A stretch of DNA of 42,411 nucleotides from Peptoniphilus_A genitalis (GCF_949769225.1 NZ_CATKPB010000014.1); one strand, 5' to 3'. Positions 7,394 to 15,952 are shown, counted from the first letter of the stretch. Notes: generated by a model from the letters alone, not told the origin. Numbers and translations: made by a program.

Positions 7394-8350
7394 TCACTCT
7401 GTTTGGATAACTGTTTTTCTATATTCTGTCGGAGTTTTTCCTATAACACTCTTGAACGCTTCAGTAAATTTACTGCTGTTTGTATATCCAACCTTGCCGG
7501 CAATCACGATAATAGAATCATCTGTTTTTATCAACAATGTCGAGGCTATATTCATCCTATAATTTCTAATAAATTGATAAATAGGTTCTCCGTAAACTGC
7601 TTTAAAACATTTCTTTAATGTAGACAACGGAATATCATATTTCCCAGATAATTCTTCCATCGTAAAATGCTCTTCAATATTATTTGTTATAAACTCTTTA
7701 ATATCTTTTACTTTTTCAATCTGCGATTTATAAAAATATTGATTTTTATAATTTCCATTTTTATTTTCTACAACTCTCAAGAGCATCAACAGTTCAATTA
7801 CTTTCAATTTTAAATAATCATATTTTAACAGTTCCGGAATTTTATAAAGTTCTTCAAAAATATGATTAATAATCACATCCTCATGTATAACAAAAGGTAC
7901 ATACTTTGATAAAAATGTTTCCTTAATTCTATTAATATCTATTGAAAAATTTAACAATAATGTATTCAAATTTTCATTCATTTCATCAGGAGAAAAAGTT
8001 ATTGTTATCCCATGATAATGTTTTGTTGGAAAGCTACAATATCTATATTTGGAATCAAGTTTTTCAAGCAACACATCACCAGCGCCTAAATACAAATATT
8101 CTCCTGATGAAACTTCCGCTTCTATCCTACCTTCCATACAATAGTGTATGCTAAAAGAATTACTGTCCCCTATAACTCTATCTGGTCCTTTTTCGATATG
8201 AAAGTTATTATACATTACTGAAATTCCTGGGCAAACACTGTAATACAATACAGTTCCATCTTCTCCATCAACTCCCATTTTATATGTAGAGCAAGTGTTA
8301 CTTCGAGTTAACAATTCCATACTTTCTTCAATCATTTTCGTATTTAACAT
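7394..8350 (-). CDS. AraC-family transcriptional regulator (YbtA-like position)
   Basis: 318 aa. The C-terminal about 100 residues carry the paired AraC helix-turn-helix: FTMEELSGKYDIPLSTLKKC for the first and DDSIIVIAGKVGYTNSSKF for the second, with the usual F-K-x-x-x-G-x-T-P-x-x-Y-R ending (FKSVIGKTPTEYRK). The N-terminal about 200 residues are a ligand-sensing or dimerisation region of unknown specificity. ATG at 8350 lies 2 nt past the stop of the ECF ATPase gene, so the gene belongs to the same leftward operon and sits between the ECF and ABC genes. In YbtA-type systems such a regulator activates the uptake genes when the metallophore is present; that role here is inferred. Confidence 0.85.
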   Translation of the reverse strand: MLNTKMIEESMELLTRSNTCSTYKMGVDGEDGTVLYYSVCPGISVMYNNFHIEKGPDRVIGDSNSFSIHYCMEGRIEAEVSSGEYLYLGAGDVLLEKLDSKYRYCSFPTKHYHGITITFSPDEMNENLNTLLLNFSIDINRIKETFLSKYVPFVIHEDVIINHIFEELYKIPELLKYDYLKLKVIELLMLLRVVENKNGNYKNQYFYKSQIEKVKDIKEFITNNIEEHFTMEELSGKYDIPLSTLKKCFKAVYGEPIYQFIRNYRMNIASTLLIKTDDSIIVIAGKVGYTNSSKFTEAFKSVIGKTPTEYRKTVIQTE

Positions 8351-8352
8351 TT

Positions 8353-9825
8353 TTAAAGACTCACTTCCTCTCTTATAAAATATTTTTTTATTTTCTTTAT
8401 ACCTTCTCCATCTAAAAAATAACTATCTTTAGCTTTGCCATCCTCTAAGTGTAAAATATAATCACAAGAAGTTAATAGCATCTCATAATCATGAGTTATC
8501 AAAAAGATAGACTTACCTCTACTTTTAAGTTTCTTTAATTCATCAGCAACCATTCTCATGTGAAATAAGTCTAACCCACTTGTAGGTTCATCCAGAATAA
8601 TAAAATCCCTATTTGAAACTAACGCACTCGCTATTGCAACCCTTTGTTTTTCTCCTCCAGATAGTGACATCGGGTGATTATTTTTAAGTGAATATAGATT
8701 TAATTCTTTTAGTATATTATACAACTTATTTTTATCTATTTGTGTCATAGACAGCAACATTTCATCTTCAACACTTTCAGTAAAAAGTTGATGATTAACA
8801 TCTTGCATGACTAAAAAACACAATTTAAATTTCTTCTTTTTGTAGTATAATCTACCCTCATAAGAAATTACACTTTTATCATTTTTACGTATTCCACACA
8901 AACAATCAGCAAATGTTGATTTTCCTGCACCATTATGACCAATAATACCAATGATTTTGTTTTTCGGTAATTCTATTTCTCCTATTTTTAGTATATACCC
9001 ACCTTTCTGATAACTATATAGCATATCAGAAATTGTAAATTGACTTTCACATTTAACTTCATTATTCAAACAAAATGGAAAAGTATTTAAATCCAAAGGT
9101 CTTAATCCAGCTTTCCATTTATCTTTTTCCATAAATTTATTGAATTCTTCTTCCGTATATTCACCATAGATATTTCCATCTTTTAAATGAATCACTTTAT
9201 CTATTAAACCTTTGAGATAATATATTCTATGTTCAGAAATTACTACTGTCTTACCTTGTTCTTTCCATAATTTAATTAATTTTCTAAGTTCCATAGTTGC
9301 TGAAATATCTAAATTAGATGAAGGTTCATCTAATACAATTATTTCTTGCCCACTTACAAAAACACAAGAACACGCTATTTTTTGCTTTTCTCCTCCTGAT
9401 AAGTTAAATATATTTCTTCCCATCAAGTTTTCAATACTTAATTCATTACTTACTTTTAGTATTCTATCTTCAATTTCTTTTTCAGGTAATCCAAAATTCT
9501 CTAAGCAAAATGCCAATTCACTTGTCGTATCAATTGTGAAAAATTGAGTTTTAGGATTTTGAAAGACACTTCCTACATATTTCGCTGTTTCATATAATGG
9601 GATTTTATTTACTTCAATTCCATTTATACACACAGTACCATTAAGTTCCCCATTATAATAATTAGGAATCAAGCCATTAATTAATTTAGTTAAAGTAGTC
9701 TTTCCGCTACCCGAAGTTCCACAAACCAAAGCTATCTGACCTGACTTAATTTTTATGTTTATATTTTGAATGGAGTATTTTTTTTGTTCTGCATATCTAA
9801 ATGATACATTTTTAAATTCAATCAT
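8353..9825 (-). CDS. ECF transporter ATPase, fused A-A' (two ABC domains)
   Basis: 490 aa with two complete ATPase domains in one chain. Domain 1: Walker A GTSGSGKTT (about 34-42), signature LSGGEKQKIA, Walker B IIVLDEPSSNLD. Domain 2: Walker A GHNGAGKST (about 290-300), signature LSGGEKQRVA, Walker B FIILDEPTSGLD, H-loop ITHDYEM. Energy-coupling-factor importers need two such domains to power the T and S membrane proteins encoded just upstream. ATG at 9825 follows TAGGAGCGAAGT, and the TAG in that site is the stop of the T gene. Substrate cannot be told from the ATPase. Confidence 0.9.
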   Translation of the reverse strand: MIEFKNVSFRYAEQKKYSIQNINIKIKSGQIALVCGTSGSGKTTLTKLINGLIPNYYNGELNGTVCINGIEVNKIPLYETAKYVGSVFQNPKTQFFTIDTTSELAFCLENFGLPEKEIEDRILKVSNELSIENLMGRNIFNLSGGEKQKIACSCVFVSGQEIIVLDEPSSNLDISATMELRKLIKLWKEQGKTVVISEHRIYYLKGLIDKVIHLKDGNIYGEYTEEEFNKFMEKDKWKAGLRPLDLNTFPFCLNNEVKCESQFTISDMLYSYQKGGYILKIGEIELPKNKIIGIIGHNGAGKSTFADCLCGIRKNDKSVISYEGRLYYKKKKFKLCFLVMQDVNHQLFTESVEDEMLLSMTQIDKNKLYNILKELNLYSLKNNHPMSLSGGEKQRVAIASALVSNRDFIILDEPTSGLDLFHMRMVADELKKLKSRGKSIFLITHDYEMLLTSCDYILHLEDGKAKDSYFLDGEGIKKIKKYFIREEVSL

Positions 9826-9834
9826 ACTTCGCTC

Positions 9835-10551
9835 CTAAAAAAATATAAAAACAACCCAACATAAGCTCGCAAGTAAAAGCAGAAAATAATCTATTTTTTT
9901 TAGCCCGATTTTGCAAATATTAGTTCTTTTAATCGGAGATCCCAACCCTCTTGTCAAAGCTGATGCAGATAATTCCTCGCCAATTTTTGTTACAGATATT
10001 AGTAAAGGAACTAATCTATACTCAATCATTTCTATTGGACTCTTCCTTATTGTTACACCTTTTATTTTCATGGCATTTTGTATAGAAATATATTCTTCTT
10101 TAACTGTTGGGAAAAATCTAAATACTACCGAAAACGGAATAATGATTTTATATGACACTTTAAGTTTTTCCATAGCTGCGATAAATTCACTAACAGAAGT
10201 GGTACTGATTAAATAGTAACCCATAATAAATCCCGGCAATATATTTGTATATATACCTACTGTTGCTAATACCAAAAAACTCAAAAATCCTGTCGTATAA
10301 GGTAAAACAACAAAATTTAATGCAAATATAATCAAATACAATATCAAAAATCTTATAGCTGCTTTACCTTTTTTAGAAATAAATAATGCAATAAAGGGCA
10401 AAACCATTAAAAGATGCCGCAAATAAAACATAGCACCATGACTGCTTCCAGTAGCCATGATGCTCGTTACAGTTACCATAAGAAAAATTTTTGTGCGTGG
10501 ATCTATTGTTATATATGATGGTTTATATCTAACTACTATTTCCTCTATCAT
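9835..10551 (-). CDS. ECF transporter transmembrane T component
   Basis: 238 aa, ATG at 10551 overlapping the TAA of the S-component gene (TAATG). It has several hydrophobic helices in the N-terminal half and the C-terminal cytoplasmic part with the short Ala-rich coupling motif of EcfT proteins (ELSASALTRGLGSP, with the A-x-x-x-R-G core). That motif docks the membrane protein onto the ATPase pair. It belongs to the six-gene uptake operon. Confidence 0.85.
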   Translation of the reverse strand: MIEEIVVRYKPSYITIDPRTKIFLMVTVTSIMATGSSHGAMFYLRHLLMVLPFIALFISKKGKAAIRFLILYLIIFALNFVVLPYTTGFLSFLVLATVGIYTNILPGFIMGYYLISTTSVSEFIAAMEKLKVSYKIIIPFSVVFRFFPTVKEEYISIQNAMKIKGVTIRKSPIEMIEYRLVPLLISVTKIGEELSASALTRGLGSPIKRTNICKIGLKKIDYFLLLLASLCWVVFIFF

Positions 10552-11138
10552 TATACTATTCCTGCTTTTTTAAGATGCTTTTTTAGAATACTCTTTCCTA
10601 ATAGCGAACCTAAATATGCTCCTATAAAACAAATAATAAACAACACAGGAATAATCCAATATGGCGTATACATACGCAACGATTCTGCATATACTTTACC
10701 ATACCCTTCAGCTACCTTAGCCAAATATGCTTCTCTTCCAATAAACAATCTTGCAACACAGCCAACTATCCAAAAAGAAAATACGCTATATCCAATAGAA
10801 ATATATTTCCATTGTTCATATTTACCTTTTTTTATTATCAAGTCTCCTAAAAATCCAAAGATAATACCAAAAGCAAGGACAACTATGCCACCACCCATTA
10901 GCATATAAAGAAGACCTAATAGTATCCCTGTTATTGAAATTACACCAAACTTCTTGACCTTAACTATATAGAATATGCTTGGGATACCACAAACTAATGG
11001 GCATAAAAAAACTAATAGTAAATTAAATATTGGAATATACCCTAACATTGAAACAGCAAATTCAATCATAAAATACACTACTGTAAAAATTCCAATATTA
11101 ATCAAGTCCTTTGCTTCAAGTTTATTTTGTTTCTCCAT
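10551..11138 (-). CDS. ECF transporter S component, MptD-like
   Basis: 195 aa. The chosen start is ATG at 11138 (MEKQNKLEAKDL), preceded by GAGGTGAGATAT; the in-frame ATG at 11156 overlaps the -10 box and would lie ahead of the transcript start. The protein has about five to six hydrophobic segments (VYFMIEFAVSMLGYIPIFNL, ISITGILLGLLYMLMGGGIV, WIIPVLFIICFIGAYLGSLL) and resembles the MptD-type S components found with AraC-regulated double-ABC operons. S components bind the substrate; which one is unknown, with metal chelates or vitamins as options. First gene of the cargo operon. Confidence 0.8.
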   Translation of the reverse strand: MEKQNKLEAKDLINIGIFTVVYFMIEFAVSMLGYIPIFNLLLVFLCPLVCGIPSIFYIVKVKKFGVISITGILLGLLYMLMGGGIVVLAFGIIFGFLGDLIIKKGKYEQWKYISIGYSVFSFWIVGCVARLFIGREAYLAKVAEGYGKVYAESLRMYTPYWIIPVLFIICFIGAYLGSLLGKSILKKHLKKAGIV

Positions 11139-11156
11139 ATATCTCACCTCGTCCAT

Positions 11157-11185
11157 ATAATATTGTTAGCTAATACTAACTTCAA
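11157..11185 (-). promoter_or_regulatory. Promoter with palindromic operator in its spacer (uptake operon)
   Basis: Read leftward: TTGAAG (11180-11185), exactly 17 nt, then TATTAT (11157-11162). The spacer and -35 edge contain GTTAG-N6-CTAAC (arms 11165-11169 and 11176-11180). A palindrome of TTAG/CTAA half-sites between the two promoter boxes is the classic place for a repressor and resembles the half-sites bound by DtxR/IdeR-type metal regulators. The promoter is well supported; the regulator identity is inference. Confidence 0.6.
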
Positions 11186-11231
11186 TTATGATAGCATTTA
11201 TCATTTTTTCTTTCCACCCTAAAAAGCCCTA

Positions 11232-11290
11232 TGTCGCTCTGAATGGTTTACTTTTTATAAAACAAACCATTTATAAAAGATTTATAAAAG
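11232..11290 (+). repeat. Inverted and direct repeats upstream of the mobilisation promoter
   Basis: AATGGTTT (11232-11239) and AAACCATT (11264-11271) form an 8-bp inverted repeat. The 11-mer ATTTATAAAAG is repeated back to back at 11269-11279 and 11280-11290, running into the -35 box. These may be binding sites for MobC or another regulator of the rightward mobilisation genes. Confidence 0.5.
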
Positions 11291-11309
11291 CTACTAATTG
11301 TGATATAAT
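11281..11309 (+). promoter_or_regulatory. Rightward promoter of the mobC-relaxase operon
   Basis: TTTATA (11281-11286), 17-nt spacer, TATAAT (11304-11309) with the extended -10 TGA directly before it. The first gene starts about 195 nt further on, so the transcript has a long leader that crosses the oriT-like repeats and a terminator. Confidence 0.65.
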
Positions 11310-11375
11310 TATAATGATAATTTGCTTAATGCTTGTTTTATAAACTATTCTTTTATATCTTATGTAGCAAGCACA

Positions 11376-11471
11376 GTAAGTGTACGGACACTTACGAAAA
11401 AATTGATGAAGCAGCCCTCTGGGATCTGCTTCTTTTTTTATCAATTTTTAACTTGTTAGGGTGTACCCTAA
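11376..11471 (+). other. Candidate origin of transfer (oriT) with two hairpins
   Basis: Just upstream of mobC: GTAAGTGT-ACGG-ACACTTAC (11376-11395, perfect 8-bp arms), and TTAGGGT-GT-ACCCTAA (11456-11471, perfect 7-bp arms), followed directly by GACCCCG. Inverted repeats next to a short conserved nick sequence in the intergenic region before MobC and relaxase genes are the standard layout of MOBP-type oriT sites. The exact nick site cannot be determined here. Confidence 0.55.
11408..11439 (+). terminator. Intrinsic terminator in the mobC leader
   Basis: GAAGCAG (11408-11414), loop, CTGCTTC (11426-11432), then seven Ts (11433-11439). It is flanked by a further inverted repeat TTGAT/ATCAA (11403-11407 with 11440-11444). 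It lies between the rightward promoter and mobC and so would attenuate the mobilisation genes unless bypassed. Confidence 0.75.
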
Positions 11472-11504
11472 GACCCCGAAATACATTCAAAGGAGGATTT
11501 ACCT

Positions 11505-11855
11505 ATGGCAAATAGAATACGAAATGAAAGACTGGAAATTAAATTAACCGAAGAAGAAAAGGCTCTTTTTGAGGAGAAAAGAAAACTTGCAAAATGCAAA
11601 AATATGAGCCTTTTTATTCGCAAATGCGTTTTAGAAAAGGAAATATATCAAGTGGATTTAGAGCCATTTAGAGATTTACAGGGCTTGCTTTCCAACGCTA
11701 CAAACAACATAAATCAGATTGCAAAGCGTGTAAATTCGACTGGCATAATCTACAAAGATGATATAAACGATATGAAAAAGCAGATTGAACATTTCTCAAA
11801 AGAGTTGTGGCAGATACATTCACTGCTTCTTAACAGAACTTCTGGAGGTGATTAA
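11505..11855 (+). CDS. mobC: MobC-family relaxosome accessory protein
   Basis: 116 aa, ATG at 11505 after AAAGGAGGATTTACCT. The N-terminus (RLEIKLTEEEKALFEEKRKL) reads as a ribbon-helix-helix strand and helix; the middle (NATNNINQIAKRVNSTGIIY) carries the N-x-N-Q-x-A-x-x-x-N signature of the MobC family. MobC proteins bind oriT, open the DNA and help the relaxase nick. The gene is followed after 5 nt by the relaxase gene and preceded by the candidate oriT, a self-contained mobilisation cassette facing opposite to the rest of the element. Confidence 0.9.
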   Translation: MANRIRNERLEIKLTEEEKALFEEKRKLAKCKNMSLFIRKCVLEKEIYQVDLEPFRDLQGLLSNATNNINQIAKRVNSTGIIYKDDINDMKKQIEHFSKELWQIHSLLLNRTSGGD

Positions 11856-11860
11856 ATCTT

Positions 11861-13192
11861 ATGGCTATTACAAAAATACATCCTATAAAATCGACCCTTA
11901 ATCTTGTCATTTCATATATTGTTAACGGAGAAAAAACAGATGAGCAGATTTTAGTCAGCACTCATAAATGCCATCAGGAAACTGCTCATACCCAGTTTTT
12001 AAGAACACGAAATGATGCCGGCACAAACGGAACTGTTCTTGCAAGACACCTCATTCAATCCTTTTTACCGGGAGAAGCAAGTCCTGAAATGGCACATCAA
12101 ATCGGTCTTGAACTATGTAAAAAGATATTAAAGGATGAGTACGAATTTGTCTTATCTACCCATATAGATAAAGGACATATCCATAACCATATCATTTTTA
12201 ATAATGTAAATATGGTAACGGGCAAGTGCTATCAATCCAACAAAAGAAGTTACCACCAAATCAGGTATCAAAGCGATAAGCTATGCAAAGAAAACAACCT
12301 ATCTGTGATTGATGAGTTCTACGAGAGTTATAAGAAAAAGTACAAAACAAATGGCAAGTCATGGTATGAAAATGAACAATCTAAGAAAGGTACTTCTTGG
12401 AAAAGCAAACTTCAATTTGACATTGATCGTTTGATAAAACAGTCTAAAGATTGGGAAGAATTTCTAAAGAAGATGATGGAACTTGGTTATGAAATAAAGC
12501 ATGGAAAACATATAGCCTTTAAGCCAAAAGATAAGCAGAGATTTACAAGGGCTAAGACGATTGGTGAGGATTATACCGAAGAAAGATTAAAAGAGCGTAT
12601 TACAGAAAATCAAAATATCAAAGCCTCACCTGTCAAAAAACGAATCGGAAATGTCATCAATATGAATACCAATGCCAAAATAAAAGAGAGCAAAGGCTAT
12701 GAATATTGGGCAACCAAGCATAACTTAAATACAATGGCTGAGTCAGTTGTTTTCATCAGAGAACATGGCATTAACTCCGTCAAGCAGCTTGATGAATACA
12801 TCAGGAAAAGCGCTGAAGAAAGACAGAGCTTACAAGATAAAATCAAAGAAATTGACAAGGATATGCAGCTGCTTTCTGATACGATGGAACAAGTTCATAC
12901 TATTAAAAAATATAGAGCCTACTACAAAGAATATAGAGCAAATCCATCCGATAAGGCATTTTGTGAGGAGCATAAGGCTGAAATCACACGCTACGAAACG
13001 GCTCTTGCAAAACTAAAAAAGTCCTATTCAAAGCTGCCTGATTCCAAGGATATTTTAGATAAACTTGATAAATTGCAAGAAAAAAAGAATACCCTAATGC
13101 AAGAGTATTCTTCTACAAAATCTACTATGAACGAGCTTTATCAAATACGAAAGAACTATGGAATTTACATGGGTAAGGAGATGGAGAGATAG
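11861..13192 (+). CDS. MOBP-type relaxase
   Basis: 443 aa, ATG at 11861 after GGAGGTGATTAAATCTT (rather long spacing). The first about 200 residues form the relaxase domain: the first motif with Tyr19 (LNLVISYIVNGEK) and the metal-binding three-histidine motif HIDKGHIHNHIIFN (about 102-115). The second half is helical and Lys/Glu-rich, as in the relaxases of Firmicutes conjugative transposons. The enzyme nicks oriT and stays covalently on the 5' end of the transferred strand. Full length and apparently intact. A second relaxase of another type begins at the right edge of the window, so the window holds two. Confidence 0.9.
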   Translation: MAITKIHPIKSTLNLVISYIVNGEKTDEQILVSTHKCHQETAHTQFLRTRNDAGTNGTVLARHLIQSFLPGEASPEMAHQIGLELCKKILKDEYEFVLSTHIDKGHIHNHIIFNNVNMVTGKCYQSNKRSYHQIRYQSDKLCKENNLSVIDEFYESYKKKYKTNGKSWYENEQSKKGTSWKSKLQFDIDRLIKQSKDWEEFLKKMMELGYEIKHGKHIAFKPKDKQRFTRAKTIGEDYTEERLKERITENQNIKASPVKKRIGNVINMNTNAKIKESKGYEYWATKHNLNTMAESVVFIREHGINSVKQLDEYIRKSAEERQSLQDKIKEIDKDMQLLSDTMEQVHTIKKYRAYYKEYRANPSDKAFCEEHKAEITRYETALAKLKKSYSKLPDSKDILDKLDKLQEKKNTLMQEYSSTKSTMNELYQIRKNYGIYMGKEMER

Positions 13193-13205
13193 ATACCATC
13201 TCCTT
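13175..13205. terminator. Hairpin between convergent genes (weak bidirectional terminator)
   Basis: AAGGAGATGG (13175-13184) and CCATCTCCTT (13196-13205) form a perfect 10-bp stem spanning the relaxase stop. No strong T run follows on either side. It separates the rightward relaxase from the leftward defence operon and marks the edge of the mobilisation cassette. Confidence 0.4.
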
Positions 13206-13221
13206 GTTAACCCCTGCTATA

Positions 13222-14904
13222 TTAAGCATCGTTCATACATTGTAAAAGCTCATAATTATGAACATACATCTCACTATTTAATAAACTATATTTTTCATTT
13301 TCTAAAACTTTTATATTTATATTCGAATTAATGCTATAATCTTTTTCTGAAAATCCTATTGCCGAAACAATTAACTGGCTAAATTTATCTGATGATTCCA
13401 TAATATACTCGACTAATGCCTGCTTCTTCTCTTGGTCTGTCTCCGCATTATTAGGGCTATCAAAAACCATTGGAAATGTTGTTCCTTCAGGATTAAATTT
13501 CCGTTTTAAATCATTAAGTGTTAGATACCATATAACGGTTGATAATGGTTTGTTGCTTCCACTTGCGCAAAAATTTTTAGATAGTTGTTCATAACTGTCA
13601 GCTTCTAACTCATTTAAATTAAATCTTATTTTTAATTTATCAATCAAATAATAGTAATTTTCATCTACAGATTTCATTTTATCTTTAACACTTTTAAATT
13701 CTTTCTTTAGTGGTTTTAGAGCCTCCTTTGTACTGTCTATAATTCTACTATTAATAATCAAATCGTTATTAATATCATCGATTAGTTTATTTAGTCCTCT
13801 GAACTTGATATAGTCTTTGATTCCCTTTTTATTTTTACAAATCTTCTTATCATGCTCCTCCAAAACCAAAGTCAAGTTTGAATATATGCCCTCATTTTTA
13901 AGTATTTCATCTTCAATATGGGCATTTTCTGTTTTTATTGCATCTTTCAGACTAAGAGCATTATCAATATGATTATACCTCTTACTCCTTAGTTCCAAAG
14001 TTGAATCTAAAACAGAATGACATTCAGGACAAACTTTTGATTTTAAAATAGTTTTTATTTCCTTTTCTTCTTTTTTCTCAAATTTAGATATTTGAGATAA
14101 AGTGATATTCTGTTCAACTAATTGATTTCTCAAGTCAACAAGCTTATTCCTTACTGAATTCATCTCATTAATCAGCGATGAATATTTTTGAGTTTCTATA
14201 TTAAGCTCATTTTCTAAGGCACTGCTTGTTTCCGGACATGAAAAACCGTCCAAAATTAAATTGGTTCTGTCTTTCATTTTAATTAGTTCTTCTATTTCTT
14301 CTTTCTTGCTTTTAATTTCAAGTTCTAATTCTTCTTTGTGTTTCACAAGTTCGAAATATTCTTTATTGTAAATGCCCAAATGTGAGTAAATAACATTAAG
14401 TTTAAAATTACTGAACTGAGCAAGACTTTTAAACGAATTAAATTTTGTACCACTGTATTCATCTTGATCTAAAAAATTCAGCAAAAAACTATATGCAGGT
14501 GGTGCTATTACTAATTTATTTGTATTTTTTTGCGGTAACCATATAGAAAAATTAAATAAATTTCCAAAAAAATCTGCTAATTCACTTCTATGAATAGTAG
14601 TAAAAATTAGATCACCTTTTGCATTAAATATTTTAAATAATTTTTGAGATCTATAAATCGAAAAATCTTTATCATCCACTTTAAAAGATAAAATATAGAC
14701 CTTATCCTTTTCTCCCCATTTCGAGTCAAAGTGAGAATCCGCACCCAAAGCGTGGTACAAGCTCCTTAATAAAACTGATTTTCCTCTATCTGTTCCGTCT
14801 ATATCACTCGATGTAATAATATTAACTCCTTTTTTAAAGTCTGTTGAATAAGCCTCTTTTTTTACAACATCAAATATATATATTTTATCAAATATAACAT
14901 TCAT
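13222..14904 (-). CDS. Rad50/SMC-like ATPase with zinc hook (Lamassu/ABC-3C-type defence)
   Basis: 560 aa. The N-terminal ATPase half has a P-loop (DGTDRGKSVLLRSL, about 36-49). A long coiled coil (about 180-430) is interrupted by a zinc-hook-like CPEC (about residue 293). The C-terminal ATPase half has a signature-like SGSNKPLSTVIWYL and a Walker B FPMVFDSPNN. This SMC/Rad50 arrangement is found in the ATPase subunit (LmuB-like) of Lamassu and other ABC-three-component conflict systems, where it senses foreign DNA and licenses a nuclease. ATG at 14904 overlaps the TAA of the nuclease gene (TAATG), and its GGAGGA site lies in the last nuclease codons. The P-loop has Asp where the first Gly is usual. 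Function in defence is inferred from family and partner. Confidence 0.8.
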   Translation of the reverse strand: MNVIFDKIYIFDVVKKEAYSTDFKKGVNIITSSDIDGTDRGKSVLLRSLYHALGADSHFDSKWGEKDKVYILSFKVDDKDFSIYRSQKLFKIFNAKGDLIFTTIHRSELADFFGNLFNFSIWLPQKNTNKLVIAPPAYSFLLNFLDQDEYSGTKFNSFKSLAQFSNFKLNVIYSHLGIYNKEYFELVKHKEELELEIKSKKEEIEELIKMKDRTNLILDGFSCPETSSALENELNIETQKYSSLINEMNSVRNKLVDLRNQLVEQNITLSQISKFEKKEEKEIKTILKSKVCPECHSVLDSTLELRSKRYNHIDNALSLKDAIKTENAHIEDEILKNEGIYSNLTLVLEEHDKKICKNKKGIKDYIKFRGLNKLIDDINNDLIINSRIIDSTKEALKPLKKEFKSVKDKMKSVDENYYYLIDKLKIRFNLNELEADSYEQLSKNFCASGSNKPLSTVIWYLTLNDLKRKFNPEGTTFPMVFDSPNNAETDQEKKQALVEYIMESSDKFSQLIVSAIGFSEKDYSINSNINIKVLENEKYSLLNSEMYVHNYELLQCMNDA

Positions 14905-15932
14905 TATAAAATTCCTCCTGAAGCATACATATAGTAAATCATTATGTATTGAACTGATTTCATATCATCGGTAAATTCCACATCAAAATCGTCATCAAAT
15001 AATTTCGATATTTCTTTTAAATAGCTTTCAATATCGTCTAATGAGTCTTCATGTTCCACAATATAATTATAAATTTTTATTTTTATTAGTCGTAAAGACT
15101 CACTTTGCTGCGTTTCAAGTATATTACCAAGTGCTATATTATATCTTCTTCGCTTAGCAAATGACAGGTTATTTATATACTCCTGTGTTTCATTGATTCC
15201 ATTTTTAGATTCCTTTTTATGTGCATTTAACATTTTATCAAATTCACTTCTTGTAATACCTTTATTTTTTACAACATCTTCATAAGTACCGGAATCAAAT
15301 TCATAAGAAGCTTTTTCTTTAACAGAATCAACGACCAGTCTATATAATGCATTCGGATTTTGAGGTTCTTCGCCTTTAATATCAACGAAAGATTTTACTA
15401 ATTTCCCTCTAATGGAATCCTCTGGATTTAATAAATCCATGTTATCAAATATATAAAATACATTATCTAAACACACGGTGTTTAAATTTAATTCTGTACA
15501 CAACTTTTTCCTAACATCATCAAGTACATCCTGATCTAAATCTCCAAAACATTGCTCAGGAAAATCAATTTCCTTATTATTAATTTTAAGTTGTTTATTA
15601 CACACAATTGCTAATTTTATATTGTAATTAGGTGAATATAAAGCATATAATTTCCCTAAAATAGAATTATTCTCATTCTTGCCTTTCTTACATAAATTAT
15701 TTGAATTATAATTACCACTTTTTTTCGTCTTAATTTGGTAAAAATCCAATTCATCATCTTTATGTAATTCAATATCACATTTAAAATCAAAAATTATCGT
15801 ATATTCATTATTCGCTTTATGCTCATCTATTATCTTACTAATTCCCCATAGTAATTCTAATCTAAAGCGATTTTTAGCAATACTTCCAGATAAATCTTTT
15901 GGCAAGTTCATATAGTACTTTTCTTTATCCAT
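14904..15932 (-). CDS. DUF4297/Cap4-like dsDNA nuclease, effector of the defence pair
   Basis: 342 aa, ATG at 15932 after AAAGGAGGTTAATT. The N-terminus has the pattern of the Cap4/DUF4297 nuclease: LSGSIAKNRFRLELLWGISK (helix with Glu26), then IIFDFKCDIELHK and LDFYQIKTKKSG, giving a PD-(D/E)xK-type core with Asp53 and Gln66-x-Lys68. The remaining about 200 residues are helical and not recognised. In Lamassu-Cap4 and CBASS-Cap4 systems this fold degrades DNA once activated. It is coupled to the SMC-like ATPase by a one-base overlap and preceded by an XRE regulator. A separate middle component (LmuC-like) is not encoded next to it; the C-terminal part may take that role. Confidence 0.75.
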   Translation of the reverse strand: MDKEKYYMNLPKDLSGSIAKNRFRLELLWGISKIIDEHKANNEYTIIFDFKCDIELHKDDELDFYQIKTKKSGNYNSNNLCKKGKNENNSILGKLYALYSPNYNIKLAIVCNKQLKINNKEIDFPEQCFGDLDQDVLDDVRKKLCTELNLNTVCLDNVFYIFDNMDLLNPEDSIRGKLVKSFVDIKGEEPQNPNALYRLVVDSVKEKASYEFDSGTYEDVVKNKGITRSEFDKMLNAHKKESKNGINETQEYINNLSFAKRRRYNIALGNILETQQSESLRLIKIKIYNYIVEHEDSLDDIESYLKEISKLFDDDFDVEFTDDMKSVQYIMIYYMYASGGIL

Positions 15933-15952
15933 AATTAACCTCCTTTCAAAAT

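Noticed and set aside
12747..13016. 89-codon rightward frame within the relaxase gene
   Set aside because: Out-of-frame shadow of the Lys/Glu coiled coil, no RBS of its own.
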